Assembly (NCBI GenBank): GCA_963808455.1
Contig: CAWEHT010000120.1
Span: 1 to 15,411 of the forward strand
Source of the DNA: CAWEHT01 sp963808455
Lineage (GTDB): Bacteria; Chloroflexota; Anaerolineae; CG2-30-64-16
Direction: 5' to 3'
Length of the DNA stretch: 15,411 nucleotides
Shown: positions 7,601 through 14,577 of the stretch, one piece after another
Numbering within the stretch: the first letter of the stretch is position 1
Layout: every line of letters starts with the position of its first letter
Program-made: the position numbers and the translations under genes
Notes under the pieces: model-generated
Databases searched by the model: none
The model's input: only the letters and a program-made list of their open reading frames with translations
Told to the model about the DNA's origin: nothing

Positions 7601-8135
7601 GCCCACGGCGACCTCGGTGCCACTGCCGGAGGTGGCGTACTTCGACGCCCTGGCGGTCAGCTCCTCGGACCAGGTGACCTTCCTGGGCTCGACGCCGCAG
7701 GCGGCCACGACGACAAACGACAACAGTACCACTCACTCTTATTACGGCGTGGTTGCAGGCTCCGATGTCAAGCTCAGCTGGCAGGTGACGGGGGCGATCA
7801 GCGGCACCACCAAGGTGCAATACAACGGCCAGGATGAGCCATCCACGAGCAGCCAGACCATCGGGCCGGTAACGCGCTCCTACGACAATACCAGCTATAC
7901 CCTGGCGGCCATCAATGCGCCGACCGGCGCCACGCCTGCCAGCGACACTGCGACCATCTTGATCAGGATCACGCCTCCGTCCACGCCGGTGTCGCCCTCG
8001 CAGCTGGCCGGCGACGTGGAGAAAGACGGCATTCACCTGACGTGGTCGTACAACGAAACGGATCCCTGGCCGAGCGCCAGCTTACCGGATTCGAGATTTA
8101 CCGCGCCGACTCGGCGGGCAAGCTACCGAAGCTGA
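4680..8135 (+). CDS. Transmembrane FHA-Ig protein with extracellular Ig modules
   Basis: Main frame of a gene that, with breaks repaired, spans 4588-8299 and encodes 1236 aa. In order: second half of the FHA domain (to about 4900; ends DQVQFAGFTLILV); a Pro/Gly linker; two Ig-like modules (about 5120-5620; ATFHVTVINNGG, YYAQTNVRLINQGNG); a Pro-rich linker with PEVKA repeats; a third beta module; one transmembrane helix (WMVFLSLLILLAVLIFLF, about 6143-6197); then Ig-like modules at about 6205-6570, 6570-6870, 6885-7150 and 7175-7450 (pattern F-x-A-S-P-G-S-I-V-A-G then L-x-W), a TPT spacer (7458-7620), and another Ig module (7625-7980). There is no signal peptide, so the FHA end is cytoplasmic and the Ig array outside. 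The FHA keeps Gly-Arg but the usual Ser-x-x-His reads VPLFY, losing both. True coding leaves this frame near 8065. It appears to link an internal partner to the cell exterior. Confidence 0.8.
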   Translation: MPENDIVIDSPQVPLFYAVLDHRTQPYRIMVLAFTGDTVIQSQAQGDRRPARPQMPVELCAWDQVQFAGFTLILVTETAAAGIPIPLPGLPGGPLPSGGNGSLPAGAPGAIAPADGGAPQPALPLRRDFVPEGAALDRAFADARDDLIVADISARAWTVEVEQTATFHVTVINNGGLVATFNARVDGINPAWVIISPDQFNLNERAQQVVTISMTAPRDTRSFAGTYPLAVILTSRNYPNHEARLRGTLTLNQFNAFQLQGPSPANLQATERREEHAYYAQTNVRLINQGNGRTRFLLTAEDDRHACTFGFMLPGSAPPTLPKHGLLGSLAGAKAPAGLPLPKPPEMKPPAPGAPPAKGAAPKAGGPPGLAALQTKPPEVKPPEVPGAPEVKAPEVKAPEVKAPEAKAPAAGAPADERGLPPPQVQIELGPGEAIWLPVRVVPLQRPGFGQRGPLHRFRVTGSVITDKGNLYPQTVAGQISVTPVVRPWMVFLSLLILLAVLIFLFKPSGLPALAVDGSSPQGHDATIRPGQAATLHYAALRFPRFGPSGLLNAFNGLLAKLTLDQASDTAGPWTAAKQPGDFAGDTGTMTVNPATPGIYYYRLRSWNMLSQIIADWAGISRPPVSVTVTEIQPNIVSFGASNVQPDRADAGSYTIYRGGEIIVTWQVVDADSLVLEHDGVPEAMKDAELKQGGRTYSPTADTKYTLTAGNANSRHGSEQRTLIVTVKDPPVPPPVVVSFDASPGSIVAGQAVHLDWETTGADYVDIERSTGDKAGASLPAKGSLDDKPAASTTYHLRAYKKVDNGAGATSLVENSSQYRAVGVVQPTPTPQAPVIQDFSSLTPLVVAGQGQVQVVTLTWLVVGHTTDIQLTSPTNQGFVVDALASTGTISVPVSTSSVFVLTASNGSTGGAAVQTMKSLQIVANTATPTPTETPTSTATPTDTPTPTNTPVPTNTPVPTGTPVPTNTPSPTPVPTATSVPLPEVAYFDALAVSSSDQVTFLGSTPQAATTTNDNSTTHSYYGVVAGSDVKLSWQVTGAISGTTKVQYNGQDEPSTSSQTIGPVTRSYDNTSYTLAAINAPTGATPASDTATILIRITPPSTPVSPSQLAGDVEKDGIHLTWSYNETDPWPSASLPDSRFTAPTRRASYRS
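5841..5900 (+). repeat. PEVKA tandem repeat, 15-bp unit x 4
   Basis: Four consecutive 15-bp units encode A-P-E-V-K (last one A-P-E-A-K). They form the core of a Pro/Ala/Lys-rich linker (about 5690-5940) between the cytoplasmic Ig modules and the membrane helix. Codons vary between units at wobble positions, so the peptide, not the DNA, seems to be conserved. It is probably an extended flexible spacer. Confidence 0.75.
7521..7592 (+). repeat. Thr-Pro spacer, 18-bp unit x 4
   Basis: Four adjacent 18-bp units encode T-N-T-P-V-P or close variants, inside a longer Thr/Pro tract from about 7458 to 7620. Tracts of this kind separate extracellular modules and are frequent in Chloroflexota exported proteins. 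It is coding sequence in the frame of the membrane FHA protein, so it is not a CRISPR array. Confidence 0.8.
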
Positions 8136-8299
8136 TCGCCACCTTGACCGGCGTAAGCACGCTCTCTTATGTCGACGCGGTGACGCCCACGTGCGGCAGA
8201 ACGTATTACGTCACCGCCGTCTACACTAACTTCTACACCAACGTCAACACCCAGACGTCGTCCAGCGCCAACAGTTGGATCAGCCCACCATGCAGCTAG
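8066..8299 (+). CDS. C-terminal FN3-like end of the membrane FHA protein, frameshifted
   Basis: This segment continues the previous protein in another frame. Upstream reads DGIHLTWSYNETDP and this frame reads LAERQLTGFEIYR, then ADSAGKLPKLIATLTG, LSYVDAVTP and TYYVTAVYTNF, which together make one fibronectin type III-like domain. The switch falls at CCC (8064-8066); one additional C restores the frame as D-P-L-A-E-R. The original frame runs on to TGA at 8135 as nonsense. The stop TAG at 8297-8299 overlaps the start of the next gene. There is no plausible separate start or RBS, so it is not an independent gene. Confidence 0.75.
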   Translation: MAERQLTGFEIYRADSAGKLPKLIATLTGVSTLSYVDAVTPTCGRTYYVTAVYTNFYTNVNTQTSSSANSWISPPCS

Positions 8300-10746
8300 T
8301 GTTCCATCGCATGAAACGATCCCACCGGCGGGGCGCATGCCAGGCGCTCCTGGCCGGTGGGCTCGCCCTCTGCGCGCTCGTTCTGGTCGCCCTGGCGACC
8401 TCCGCGCGGCCTGCCCAGGGCCAGGCCGGCACCGGCGGCTCATTCTTCCCTGGGCCCTCAGGCGCGGCCTCCAGGCCGGGGACAGTGGGCCGTCCCCCGG
8501 CGGCCCAGCCGCCCAGCTGGGTCACGGCCCTGCAGAGTGGCCAGGGAAGCGGCGGGGGCGTGACCGCCTCCACCGCCAACCTGGAGGCCACCATGTTCAT
8601 GGCCTCGTCGGGCGGCGTGTCCAACGCGACGGCTGCGGCCACCAACGGTGGGCTCGTGACCTATACCGTGATCATCACGAACATCAACGCGACTGCGGCG
8701 GCCACGAACCTCCTGATCCTCGACCCTTTGTCCGACCAGACTTTCGATAACGTGCGCTGTGTTGCGCCGAGCCTGTCAGCCTGCACGGCGGTGCAGAATG
8801 TGAGCGAGGTGACGGACCCGCTGGGCGGGGAGATCCCGGTCACCACGACGTCGCAGATCTCCTGGACCGTCGCAAGTGTGCCCGCCGCCACGTCGAAAAA
8901 TGTGGCGCTCCTGGCCAACCGGTGGATAGGCTCCTTCCAGGCCCGCATCGTGGGCCAGAGCGACGGTACGATCATCTACAACCAGGCCTTCATCCGCTAC
9001 AAGCTGAACAGCGCCGGCTCCAACCTGGGCACCATGACCCAGGACCTGCAGACGATCGTGCGCGCCGGCATCAGCCCGGGCCCGACGTACAGCAGCGCGG
9101 TGTCGCCCGCGCCCACCTGGATCTCGCAGGACCAGGGCGGCACCATCAGCATGGACTGGGGTGATTTCGACCATGACGGCTGGCTCGACCTGGCCGTCGG
9201 CTCGACCGCGGGCACCAGCGTTTACCGCAACGAAAACGGTAAGCTTGTGCTGTTCTGGAGCAATTCCCTTTACACCCTCGGAGTCCGTTGGGCCGACGTC
9301 AACGGCGACGGCAACCTGGAGTTGATCGCCGTCGGCGCCAGCAGCGGGGCAAGCGCCGAGGCGACGGGCCAGAACTATATCTATGGACTGACGCCGGCGG
9401 GCACTTCGTTCGAGCAGCTGAGCGAGTTCGATTCGCCGTCCCAGCTCCTGCGCGTCGAGGCGGCCGACTTTCGCCACACCGGCAAGCTCGACCTGGTCGC
9501 CAGCACCAACGCCATCGACGCGCCCTGCGGCGTCATCTTCTATCCCAATCAGGGTGGCACCTTTGGGACCGGCTCAGAGTGTGTCAGTAAGGATGCCTCA
9601 GCCGCCATGGCGGCAGCGGATTTCGACAACGACGGTTACCCCGGCCTGGTGCTGGGCGATTTCCCGGACAAGGTCATCCTGCTGCCCAACACCCACAGCA
9701 CAACTTATCCGCTGACCACGACCAACGTCGTGGACGTCGATTCAGCGATGGCCTTCCTGCCCTACGATTTCGCCTGGGGCGATTACGACGGCGACGGCAA
9801 CCTCGATCTGGCGGCTGCCTTCCCGCTCGACCGCCGCGTTCGCATCTATCACAACAACGGCAGCAACTCATTCTCGCTCTATAAGGAGATCGAGACCAAC
9901 CAGTTCCGCACGCCCATGGCGGTGCGCTGGGGCAACTTCGGCGGCACCGGGCGCATGGACCTGGCCGTGGCCGACAGCCCGCCGGCAATCTATCTCAACG
10001 ACGCTCGGAACTCGTTCTCCAACAAGATCACGTTATCCGACGCGGCTTTCAACGGCAGCGTCTGGGCCATGGCCGCCGGGGATGCCAGCAACAGCGGCAC
10101 GCCCGATCTGGCGCTGGCCAACCGGGATGGCTCCAGCGTCCTGTTCACGAACTTTTCCTCGCCGCTGAGCCGCACCCCGGTCTCGGTTGGCCCGAATTTC
10201 GGCGCCTCGAGCGTGGCCTGGGGTGATGCCGACTCCGACGGCGAACCCGACCTGATCTTCGGCGCGTCCTCCAACGACGTCACGGCCAAGCTGTTGCACA
10301 ACAGCCAGGGGACATTTCCCACCACTTCCAGCTACCCCGAGACCGGTTTCGGGCCACACAGCGTGGCGTTCGGCGACGTTTACGGCACGGGCAAGCTGGC
10401 CACGGCCATCGGCACGCCGGAGGGCATCCAGCTTTACAAGCACGGCGCGTATCTCGAGCCCGCCTGGAGCGTGTCCCAGGAGGCCATGACCCTGGCCTTC
10501 GGCGATGCCACAGGCGACGGCTTCCCCGATCTGCTGGCAGGCACTTCAAACAGCGTTGTACTCTATCACAACCTCGGGACCCCAGGCGGAACGGGCTCCC
10601 TGGGAACTGCCCCTGTCTTCACGACCACCGAGGCGATGACCCCAACCATGGTCGCCTGGGCCGACTGCGACGGCGACGGTTATCTGGATTTCGCCGTCAG
10701 CAGCGACGGCGGCCCACGCGTGTCTATCACAACAACCACAACCTGA
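8290..10746 (+). CDS. Secreted FG-GAP beta-propeller protein, N-terminal part
   Basis: First part of an exported protein that with two breaks repaired spans 8290-12051 (1253 aa). A signal peptide is clear: basic MKRSHRRG from 8311, hydrophobic LLAGGLALCALVLVAL, and likely cleavage in ARPAQG-QA. Start is ATG 8290 or ATG 8311; neither has a strong RBS, and both are coupled to the upstream stop. A DUF11-like domain follows (about 8580-9060; VTYTVIITN, LLILDPLSDQTFDNV). From 9148 come FG-GAP/VCBS blades with calcium-loop-like motifs such as DFDHDGWLDLAV, DVNGDGNLE, DYDGDGNLDLA and DATGDGFPDLL; eleven lie in this frame. Several blades have lost acidic loop residues (NFGGTGRMD, DVYGTGKLA). Coding leaves this frame near 10724, the remaining residues ending as a Thr run. 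Such propellers usually mediate extracellular binding; the ligand is unknown. Confidence 0.82.
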   Translation: MQLVFHRMKRSHRRGACQALLAGGLALCALVLVALATSARPAQGQAGTGGSFFPGPSGAASRPGTVGRPPAAQPPSWVTALQSGQGSGGGVTASTANLEATMFMASSGGVSNATAAATNGGLVTYTVIITNINATAAATNLLILDPLSDQTFDNVRCVAPSLSACTAVQNVSEVTDPLGGEIPVTTTSQISWTVASVPAATSKNVALLANRWIGSFQARIVGQSDGTIIYNQAFIRYKLNSAGSNLGTMTQDLQTIVRAGISPGPTYSSAVSPAPTWISQDQGGTISMDWGDFDHDGWLDLAVGSTAGTSVYRNENGKLVLFWSNSLYTLGVRWADVNGDGNLELIAVGASSGASAEATGQNYIYGLTPAGTSFEQLSEFDSPSQLLRVEAADFRHTGKLDLVASTNAIDAPCGVIFYPNQGGTFGTGSECVSKDASAAMAAADFDNDGYPGLVLGDFPDKVILLPNTHSTTYPLTTTNVVDVDSAMAFLPYDFAWGDYDGDGNLDLAAAFPLDRRVRIYHNNGSNSFSLYKEIETNQFRTPMAVRWGNFGGTGRMDLAVADSPPAIYLNDARNSFSNKITLSDAAFNGSVWAMAAGDASNSGTPDLALANRDGSSVLFTNFSSPLSRTPVSVGPNFGASSVAWGDADSDGEPDLIFGASSNDVTAKLLHNSQGTFPTTSSYPETGFGPHSVAFGDVYGTGKLATAIGTPEGIQLYKHGAYLEPAWSVSQEAMTLAFGDATGDGFPDLLAGTSNSVVLYHNLGTPGGTGSLGTAPVFTTTEAMTPTMVAWADCDGDGYLDFAVSSDGGPRVSITTTTT

Positions 10747-11200
10747 CCTTCACCAAGGTATGGTCTTCGCCATCGCTGGACGCCACCAGCGTCGCCTGGG
10801 CCGACGACGACGGTTCCGGCTACCCGAGCCTGGCCATCGGCGTCTACGGCGGCCCAAGCCTGATCTACCGCAACAACGCCGGCGTTCTCGACACGACGCC
10901 AATCTGGAATTCCGTCACGGATGGCGGTTCGCCCTATAACCTCACCACCGACCTGGCGTGGGGCGATTGGAACAATGACGGCAGGCCCGACCTGGCCGTT
11001 GCCGACGACGGCGAGCCGATCCAGGTCTACTCGAACCTCGGCACGGTAGCGGGCGAAAAGCCGCAGCTTCTCTGGCTGTGGTCCTCGGCCAGCAGCTACT
11101 CGCAGCCTTCGGTGGCTTGGGGCGACTACCTCGGCGACGGCTCGCTGGACCTGGCTTACAGCCAGGCGGACCCGAGCCAGACGAACGGCATCTTCGTCAA
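9148..11200 (+). repeat. Fourteen FG-GAP/VCBS blade repeats
   Basis: Repeats have the form hydrophobic-A-W-G-D-x-D-x-D-G-x-x-D-L, roughly 35-60 residues apart. In order the loops read DFDHDGW, DVNGDGN, DFRHTGK, DFDNDGY, DYDGDGN, NFGGTGR, DASNSGT, DADSDGE, DVYGTGK, DATGDGF, DCDGDGY, DDDGSGY, DWNNDGR and DYLGDGS. The first eleven are in the frame of 8290 and the last three in the frame of 10725. Fourteen equals two seven-bladed propellers, the usual FG-GAP closure. This is a protein-level repeat with diverged DNA. Confidence 0.75.
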
Positions 11201-11918
11201 CACCTACCTCCAGGACCTGTACTTCAGCGGGAGCAGCCCGGTGCCCGCCCACCTGGCCACGGGACTGATTACGCCGACCATGCCGCTGCCCGACAACTCC
11301 GTCTATCTCCACGTGTCGATGCCCGGCACGGCGGCCAGCGGTGGTCCCTATTCGAGCGCGCAGTTGCTATCCGGGCCCACCGCGCCGACCGTCACCATCC
11401 CCTACGTGCTGTACAGCCCGGACGGCACGCGCTCGGTCGCCGGCTCCAGCTCGAACGCCTACGGCACGCCCGTCACGGACACCCTCTTCGAGTACTCGCT
11501 CGACGACGGCGGCTCCTGGCACACTGCCACGCCGGCCACCACGACCCTGCCAACCACCCGCACCTTGCGCCTTGGCAAGAGCGCCTCTTTCCTGTGGAAC
11601 GCCGTGGCCGACGAGGCGATCAGCGACGATGCGCGCTTCCGCATCACGGTCGCGTTCCAGCACACCACGGGCCCGGAGGACACGCTGCAGAGCAGCGCCA
11701 TCAGCCCTCCTTTCCGCGTGCGCGCCACGACCTGCGCCTGGCCGGAGAGCCCGGCCATCGCCGACGAGTTCGACCGGCACCAGTTCCGAACCGCTGCAAG
11801 ACGTCCCGATCCAGTTCGGCGGGTCGCTGCTCGCAGGCAGCGGGGTGATCACGTTCACCTGGGATTTTGGCGACGGCACAACTGCCACCGGGCAGTGGCT
11901 GCAACATACCTACATTGA
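10725..11918 (+). CDS. Continuation of the FG-GAP protein in a shifted frame
   Basis: The frame beginning at TAT 10725 continues blade 11 (YHNNHNLTF) and carries blades 12-14 (DDDGSGYPSLAIG, DWNNDGRPDLAV, DYLGDGSLDLAY). It is followed by a beta-rich region (YLHVSMPGTAASGG, LFEYSLDDGGSWHTA, RTLRLGKSASFLWNAV) that looks like another extracellular Ig-like module. One base is missing near 10721-10725 relative to the upstream frame. From about 11765 the sensible protein moves to a third frame, and this frame ends as Arg/His-rich nonsense at 11918. A GTG at 11112 could be mis-called as a start, but it lies inside blade 14. Confidence 0.72.
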   Translation, partial: YHNNHNLTFTKVWSSPSLDATSVAWADDDGSGYPSLAIGVYGGPSLIYRNNAGVLDTTPIWNSVTDGGSPYNLTTDLAWGDWNNDGRPDLAVADDGEPIQVYSNLGTVAGEKPQLLWLWSSASSYSQPSVAWGDYLGDGSLDLAYSQADPSQTNGIFVNTYLQDLYFSGSSPVPAHLATGLITPTMPLPDNSVYLHVSMPGTAASGGPYSSAQLLSGPTAPTVTIPYVLYSPDGTRSVAGSSSNAYGTPVTDTLFEYSLDDGGSWHTATPATTTLPTTRTLRLGKSASFLWNAVADEAISDDARFRITVAFQHTTGPEDTLQSSAISPPFRVRATTCAWPESPAIADEFDRHQFRTAARRPDPVRRVAARRQRGDHVHLGFWRRHNCHRAVAATYLH

Positions 11919-12051
11919 ACCCGGCACCTACAAGGTCACCTTGGCGGTCGGCTCCGCGCCGTGCCCGGTTTCCCGTGCAGTCACGGACACGACGACCATC
12001 GACGTCGCACAAGACTTCTACCCGACATACCTGCCGTTCGTGGAGCGCTAG
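11766..12051 (+). CDS. PKD domain and YLPFVER C-terminus of the FG-GAP protein
   Basis: This frame carries the end of the secreted protein. The segment SSEPLQDVPIQFGGSL, ITFTWDFGDGT, HTYIEPGTYKVTLAV is a PKD-type domain with its WDFGDG and HTY..PGTY.V hallmarks. A short spacer TTTIDVAQDF leads to the end PTYLPFVER, followed directly by TAG. Chloroflexota exported proteins often end in YLPLV/YLPFV-type tails, which I recall from experience and not from a named sorting family. The exact break lies between about 11755 and 11780, where one extra base is needed to explain the shift. Confidence 0.72.
12042..12045 (+). promoter_or_regulatory. RBS inside the upstream gene end
   Basis: GGAG lies six bases before ATG at 12052, within the last codons of the FG-GAP gene, whose TAG stop directly abuts the ATG. 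This arrangement supports translational coupling between the two secreted proteins. Confidence 0.6.
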
Positions 12052-12276
12052 ATGGCTGGATTGCGGATCAGGGATAGAGGTTGGGTATTCTCGGTCCTGT
12101 TAGCCTTAGCAGCCGCGCTCTGCTGCTGGCTAGGCTGCCCGAACCGGGTTGCGGCGCAGGGTGCGACCGGCACCGGCATAGCCGGGATCTTCAACGCGAC
12201 CGCCACTACCCACACGGGTATCGTGCGCCAACCCTCCATCGATGGCTCCGGCGCCCGGCTGGCATACTGGTTGAAC
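12052..12276 (+). CDS. Secreted PD40/DUF11 protein, signal peptide and first blade
   Basis: Start of a gene that runs to the right edge (12052 to beyond 15411; about 1119 codons visible after repair). ATG follows the upstream stop with no gap and has a GGAG RBS. The signal peptide is strong: MAGLRIRDRGW, then FSVLLALAAALCCWLG, with likely cleavage in NRVAAQ-GA. The mature protein begins with a PD40-type blade (QPSIDGSGARLAYW). The true coding leaves this frame at about 12272-12276, where one base is extra. The frame itself stays open to 13575, but from here on it is Arg/His/Gln-rich and carries no domain, so the long open frame is misleading. Confidence 0.75.
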
Positions 12277-13345
12277 CGGCAATCCCGTCAGCGAGAACTC
12301 CGACGGCAACATCGAGGTCTTCCTCGCAGGCAAGAATACCGGATCCTCGGGCCTCCCGCTTCAGGTGACCAACAGCACCGGCAACATCCTGGGAGGTTGG
12401 AACCTGGCCCCATCCATCGACTACGACGGCGACTATGTCGCCTTCTTCTCGGACCGCAACCTGAACGGCAAGGGGGTCCAGGTCGCCGACGGCACGTCGG
12501 GAAGCAACAACCCCGGCAGCTACTTCCAGAATCTTCGGGCCAAAGTCAACGCGAGCGGTGGCCTCACCGTCACCCAGGTGACGAAGACCACCGGCGGCGC
12601 GAATATCGACCCATCGATCAGCGCCGACGGGAGCGAGATCGCCTTCATATCGGACCGCAACCTCGACTCCGCGGGGACGAACAGCGGCTCCAATCAACAG
12701 ATTTTTCTGGCCCGGCCCGTGACAGGCCAAACCGGCACCTGGACCTTCACGCAGGTGACGGACTCGACTGCTGGCATCAACGAGATGCCGGCCCTGAGCG
12801 GCGGTGGTGGGCGCCTGGCCTTCGTCTCCGACCAGCCGCTGCTCGGCAAGACCTACGCCGATTATGTCTCCGGGGCCTTTCACATCTTCATTTACGATCT
12901 CGCCAACAAGAAGATGATCCAGATCACGCCTCCCACGACAGGGCAATCAGGGGACGACCTGCAACCGTCCATCGACAGCACCGGCCAGCATATCGCCTTC
13001 GCCTCGACCCGCGCCTTCGTGGCTGGCTACAATACCGGCCACTACCAGCAGACCTACTTGGCCACGATCCCTTCGTCGATCAATTTTACCGTTGCGGGTG
13101 GAGGCGTCACTTTCCAGCAGATCACTACGTTGACGCTGTCATCTGTCGCCAACATGGAGCCGGCCATCGACGGCGACGGCACGCGCATTGCCTGGGTCAC
13201 CGGAGCGCTGGGTGCACAGCACATCGAGCTCTACGACACCGTCGTCAAACAGACCTTGCCGCTCACGGCCACCGCCGACAGCAACTCCAACCCGGTGATC
13301 AGCGCCGACGGCACATCGCTCGCCTGGTCAGGCAGCGGCGCCGTC
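12229..13345 (+). repeat. Seven PD40 blade repeats
   Basis: Each repeat reads P-[SAV]-[IL]-[DS]-x-x-G-x-x-[IVL]-A-[FYW]. Seven can be aligned; the first straddles the frameshift at 12275. Seven blades fit a single closed TolB-like propeller, so the array appears complete at both ends. Confidence 0.72.
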
Positions 13346-13523
13346 CTCACCTCGACCTTCCCCCTGGTGAATCTCAGCGTGGCAGGCGCGATCACGCCAT
13401 CGCTACCCACGGCGGGCAGTGCGCTCGTCTACACCGTCCAGGTCAAGAATACCGGCCCGAGCCCGGCCGCGGGCGCCACCTTCACCGACACCATACCCTC
13501 GGAGATGACAGGGACCCAGTGGA
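12275..13523 (+). CDS. PD40 (TolB-like) propeller and first DUF11 domain, shifted frame
   Basis: Continuation of the secreted protein in the next frame, starting TGNPVSENSDGNIEVFLAGK, which completes the first PD40 blade. Further blades follow: PSIDYDGDYVAFFSDRNL, PSISADGSEIAFISDRNL, PALSGGGGRLAFVSD, PSIDSTGQHIAFAS, PAIDGDGTRIAWVT and PVISADGTSLAWSG. With the blade in the previous frame the total is seven, which closes a TolB-like propeller. From about 13365 a DUF11 domain begins (VNLSVAGAITPS, ALVYTVQVKNTGPSPAAGA, FTDTIPSEM). Coding leaves this frame at about 13523, and the remaining frame to 13780 is nonsense. GTG at 12365 is an internal codon and not a real start. Confidence 0.75.
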
Positions 13524-14577
13524 TTCTGCTCGGCGGCATCCGGCTCGAGCTGTCTCAGCTCGGGCGGCACCCTGAGCTCGGGCCAGACCCTTACGCAGAC
13601 CGTGGTCCTGGCGGCCAACAGCGGAGCGATCACCTTCACCCTTTCCGGCATCCTCGCCGCCGACGCAAGGTCACCGTTGACGAACACCTTCGGCATAAAG
13701 GCCCCGAGCACCGTCATCGAGCACGACCTCAGCCACAACACGGGGAAGACGGCGACGAATCCACCGTTCATCCTGGGTGACCTGGCTATCTCTTCGAAGG
13801 CCTCGGCGAAAACCGTCGTAGCCGGGACCCCCCTGACCTATACCCTCGTCTACACCAATGCCGGCCCCTCCGATGCCTGGGGCACGACCATCACGGACAC
13901 GCTGCCCGTGAGCGCCACCTTCAGCAAGATGCTGAACGGCGGGCCGGCTCCGGTCACCCACACGACGGGCAGCGTGACGACGATCTCGTGGCCATGGGGC
14001 AATAGCGTCCCCCTGTCGCCCACCGTCAGCGGCACCTTCAAGCTCCTGGTCAAAGTGAGCGGGAGCGCCGAGGGCGCTACGCTGGCGAACTCGGCGACCA
14101 TCGAGGCCGCCAGCACCCGCGACCTGAACCAGTCCAACAACACCAGCGCCCTGAACACCCCCGTCATCGGCTCGGCCAACCTGGCGATCGGGCTGAGCGC
14201 GGCGCCGACCGGCGCCGTGCCCGGCATGCCGCTGACCTACACCATTTACTACACCAATTCCGGTCCTTCCTGGACGAAGGACCTCTACATCACCGACACC
14301 TTGCCCGCCGAGCGCGGGCTGGGCCGGCGTGACCGGAAGTTTCTGCGCACGCCCAGCTCCGCCCCGGCGTCGGGAAAATCCGGCACCGTGGTCTGGAGCC
14401 TGGGCCGCCTCAGCAACTCGGCCTCGGCGCCGAACCACGGCACCATCAGCTTCAAGGTGAGCATCCTGCCCGCGGCGCTCGGCAGCATCACCGACACAGC
14501 CCAGATCGCCAGCCACACGCCCGATCCGGTAACCTCGAACAACCAGGCTCCTGTCAGCGCCCCTGCGCGCACGGCAT
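13524..14577 (+). CDS. DUF11 repeat region of the PD40 protein, shifted frame
   Basis: This frame completes the first DUF11 domain (FCSAASGSSCLSS, GGTLSSGQTLTQTVVL) and carries two more. The second opens LAISSKASAKTVVAGTPLTY at about 13785 and includes VSATFSKMLNGG. The third opens SANLAIGLSAAPTG at about 14173 and includes SGTVVWSLGRLSNSASAPN. DUF11 domains are Ig-like beta domains in exported surface proteins, typically stacked as stalks. Within the third repeat, 14317-14350 reads out of frame (LGRRDRKFL); reading one base over gives GWAGVTGSFCA, matching the fifth repeat, so an inserted and a missing base cancel out there. Coding leaves the frame near 14576 and the frame ends as nonsense at 14795. 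Confidence 0.72.

Noticed and set aside
5658..8036. 792-aa open frame on the minus strand
   Set aside because: It is antisense to clear Ig, transmembrane and TPT coding sequence, is Gly/Arg/Val-rich without a recognisable domain, and is explained by high GC lowering stop frequency.
8040..8090. Programmed ribosomal frameshifting as the explanation of the broken genes
   Set aside because: The shifts occur at about ten unrelated places in both directions, with no shared slippery heptamer or following stem-loop that I can see; indel errors or decay are simpler.
12052..13575. 507-aa continuous frame from the signal peptide
   Set aside because: After about 12276 it becomes Arg/His/Gln-rich with no domain, while the overlapping frame carries the PD40 blades. 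Only the first 75 or so codons are real in this frame.
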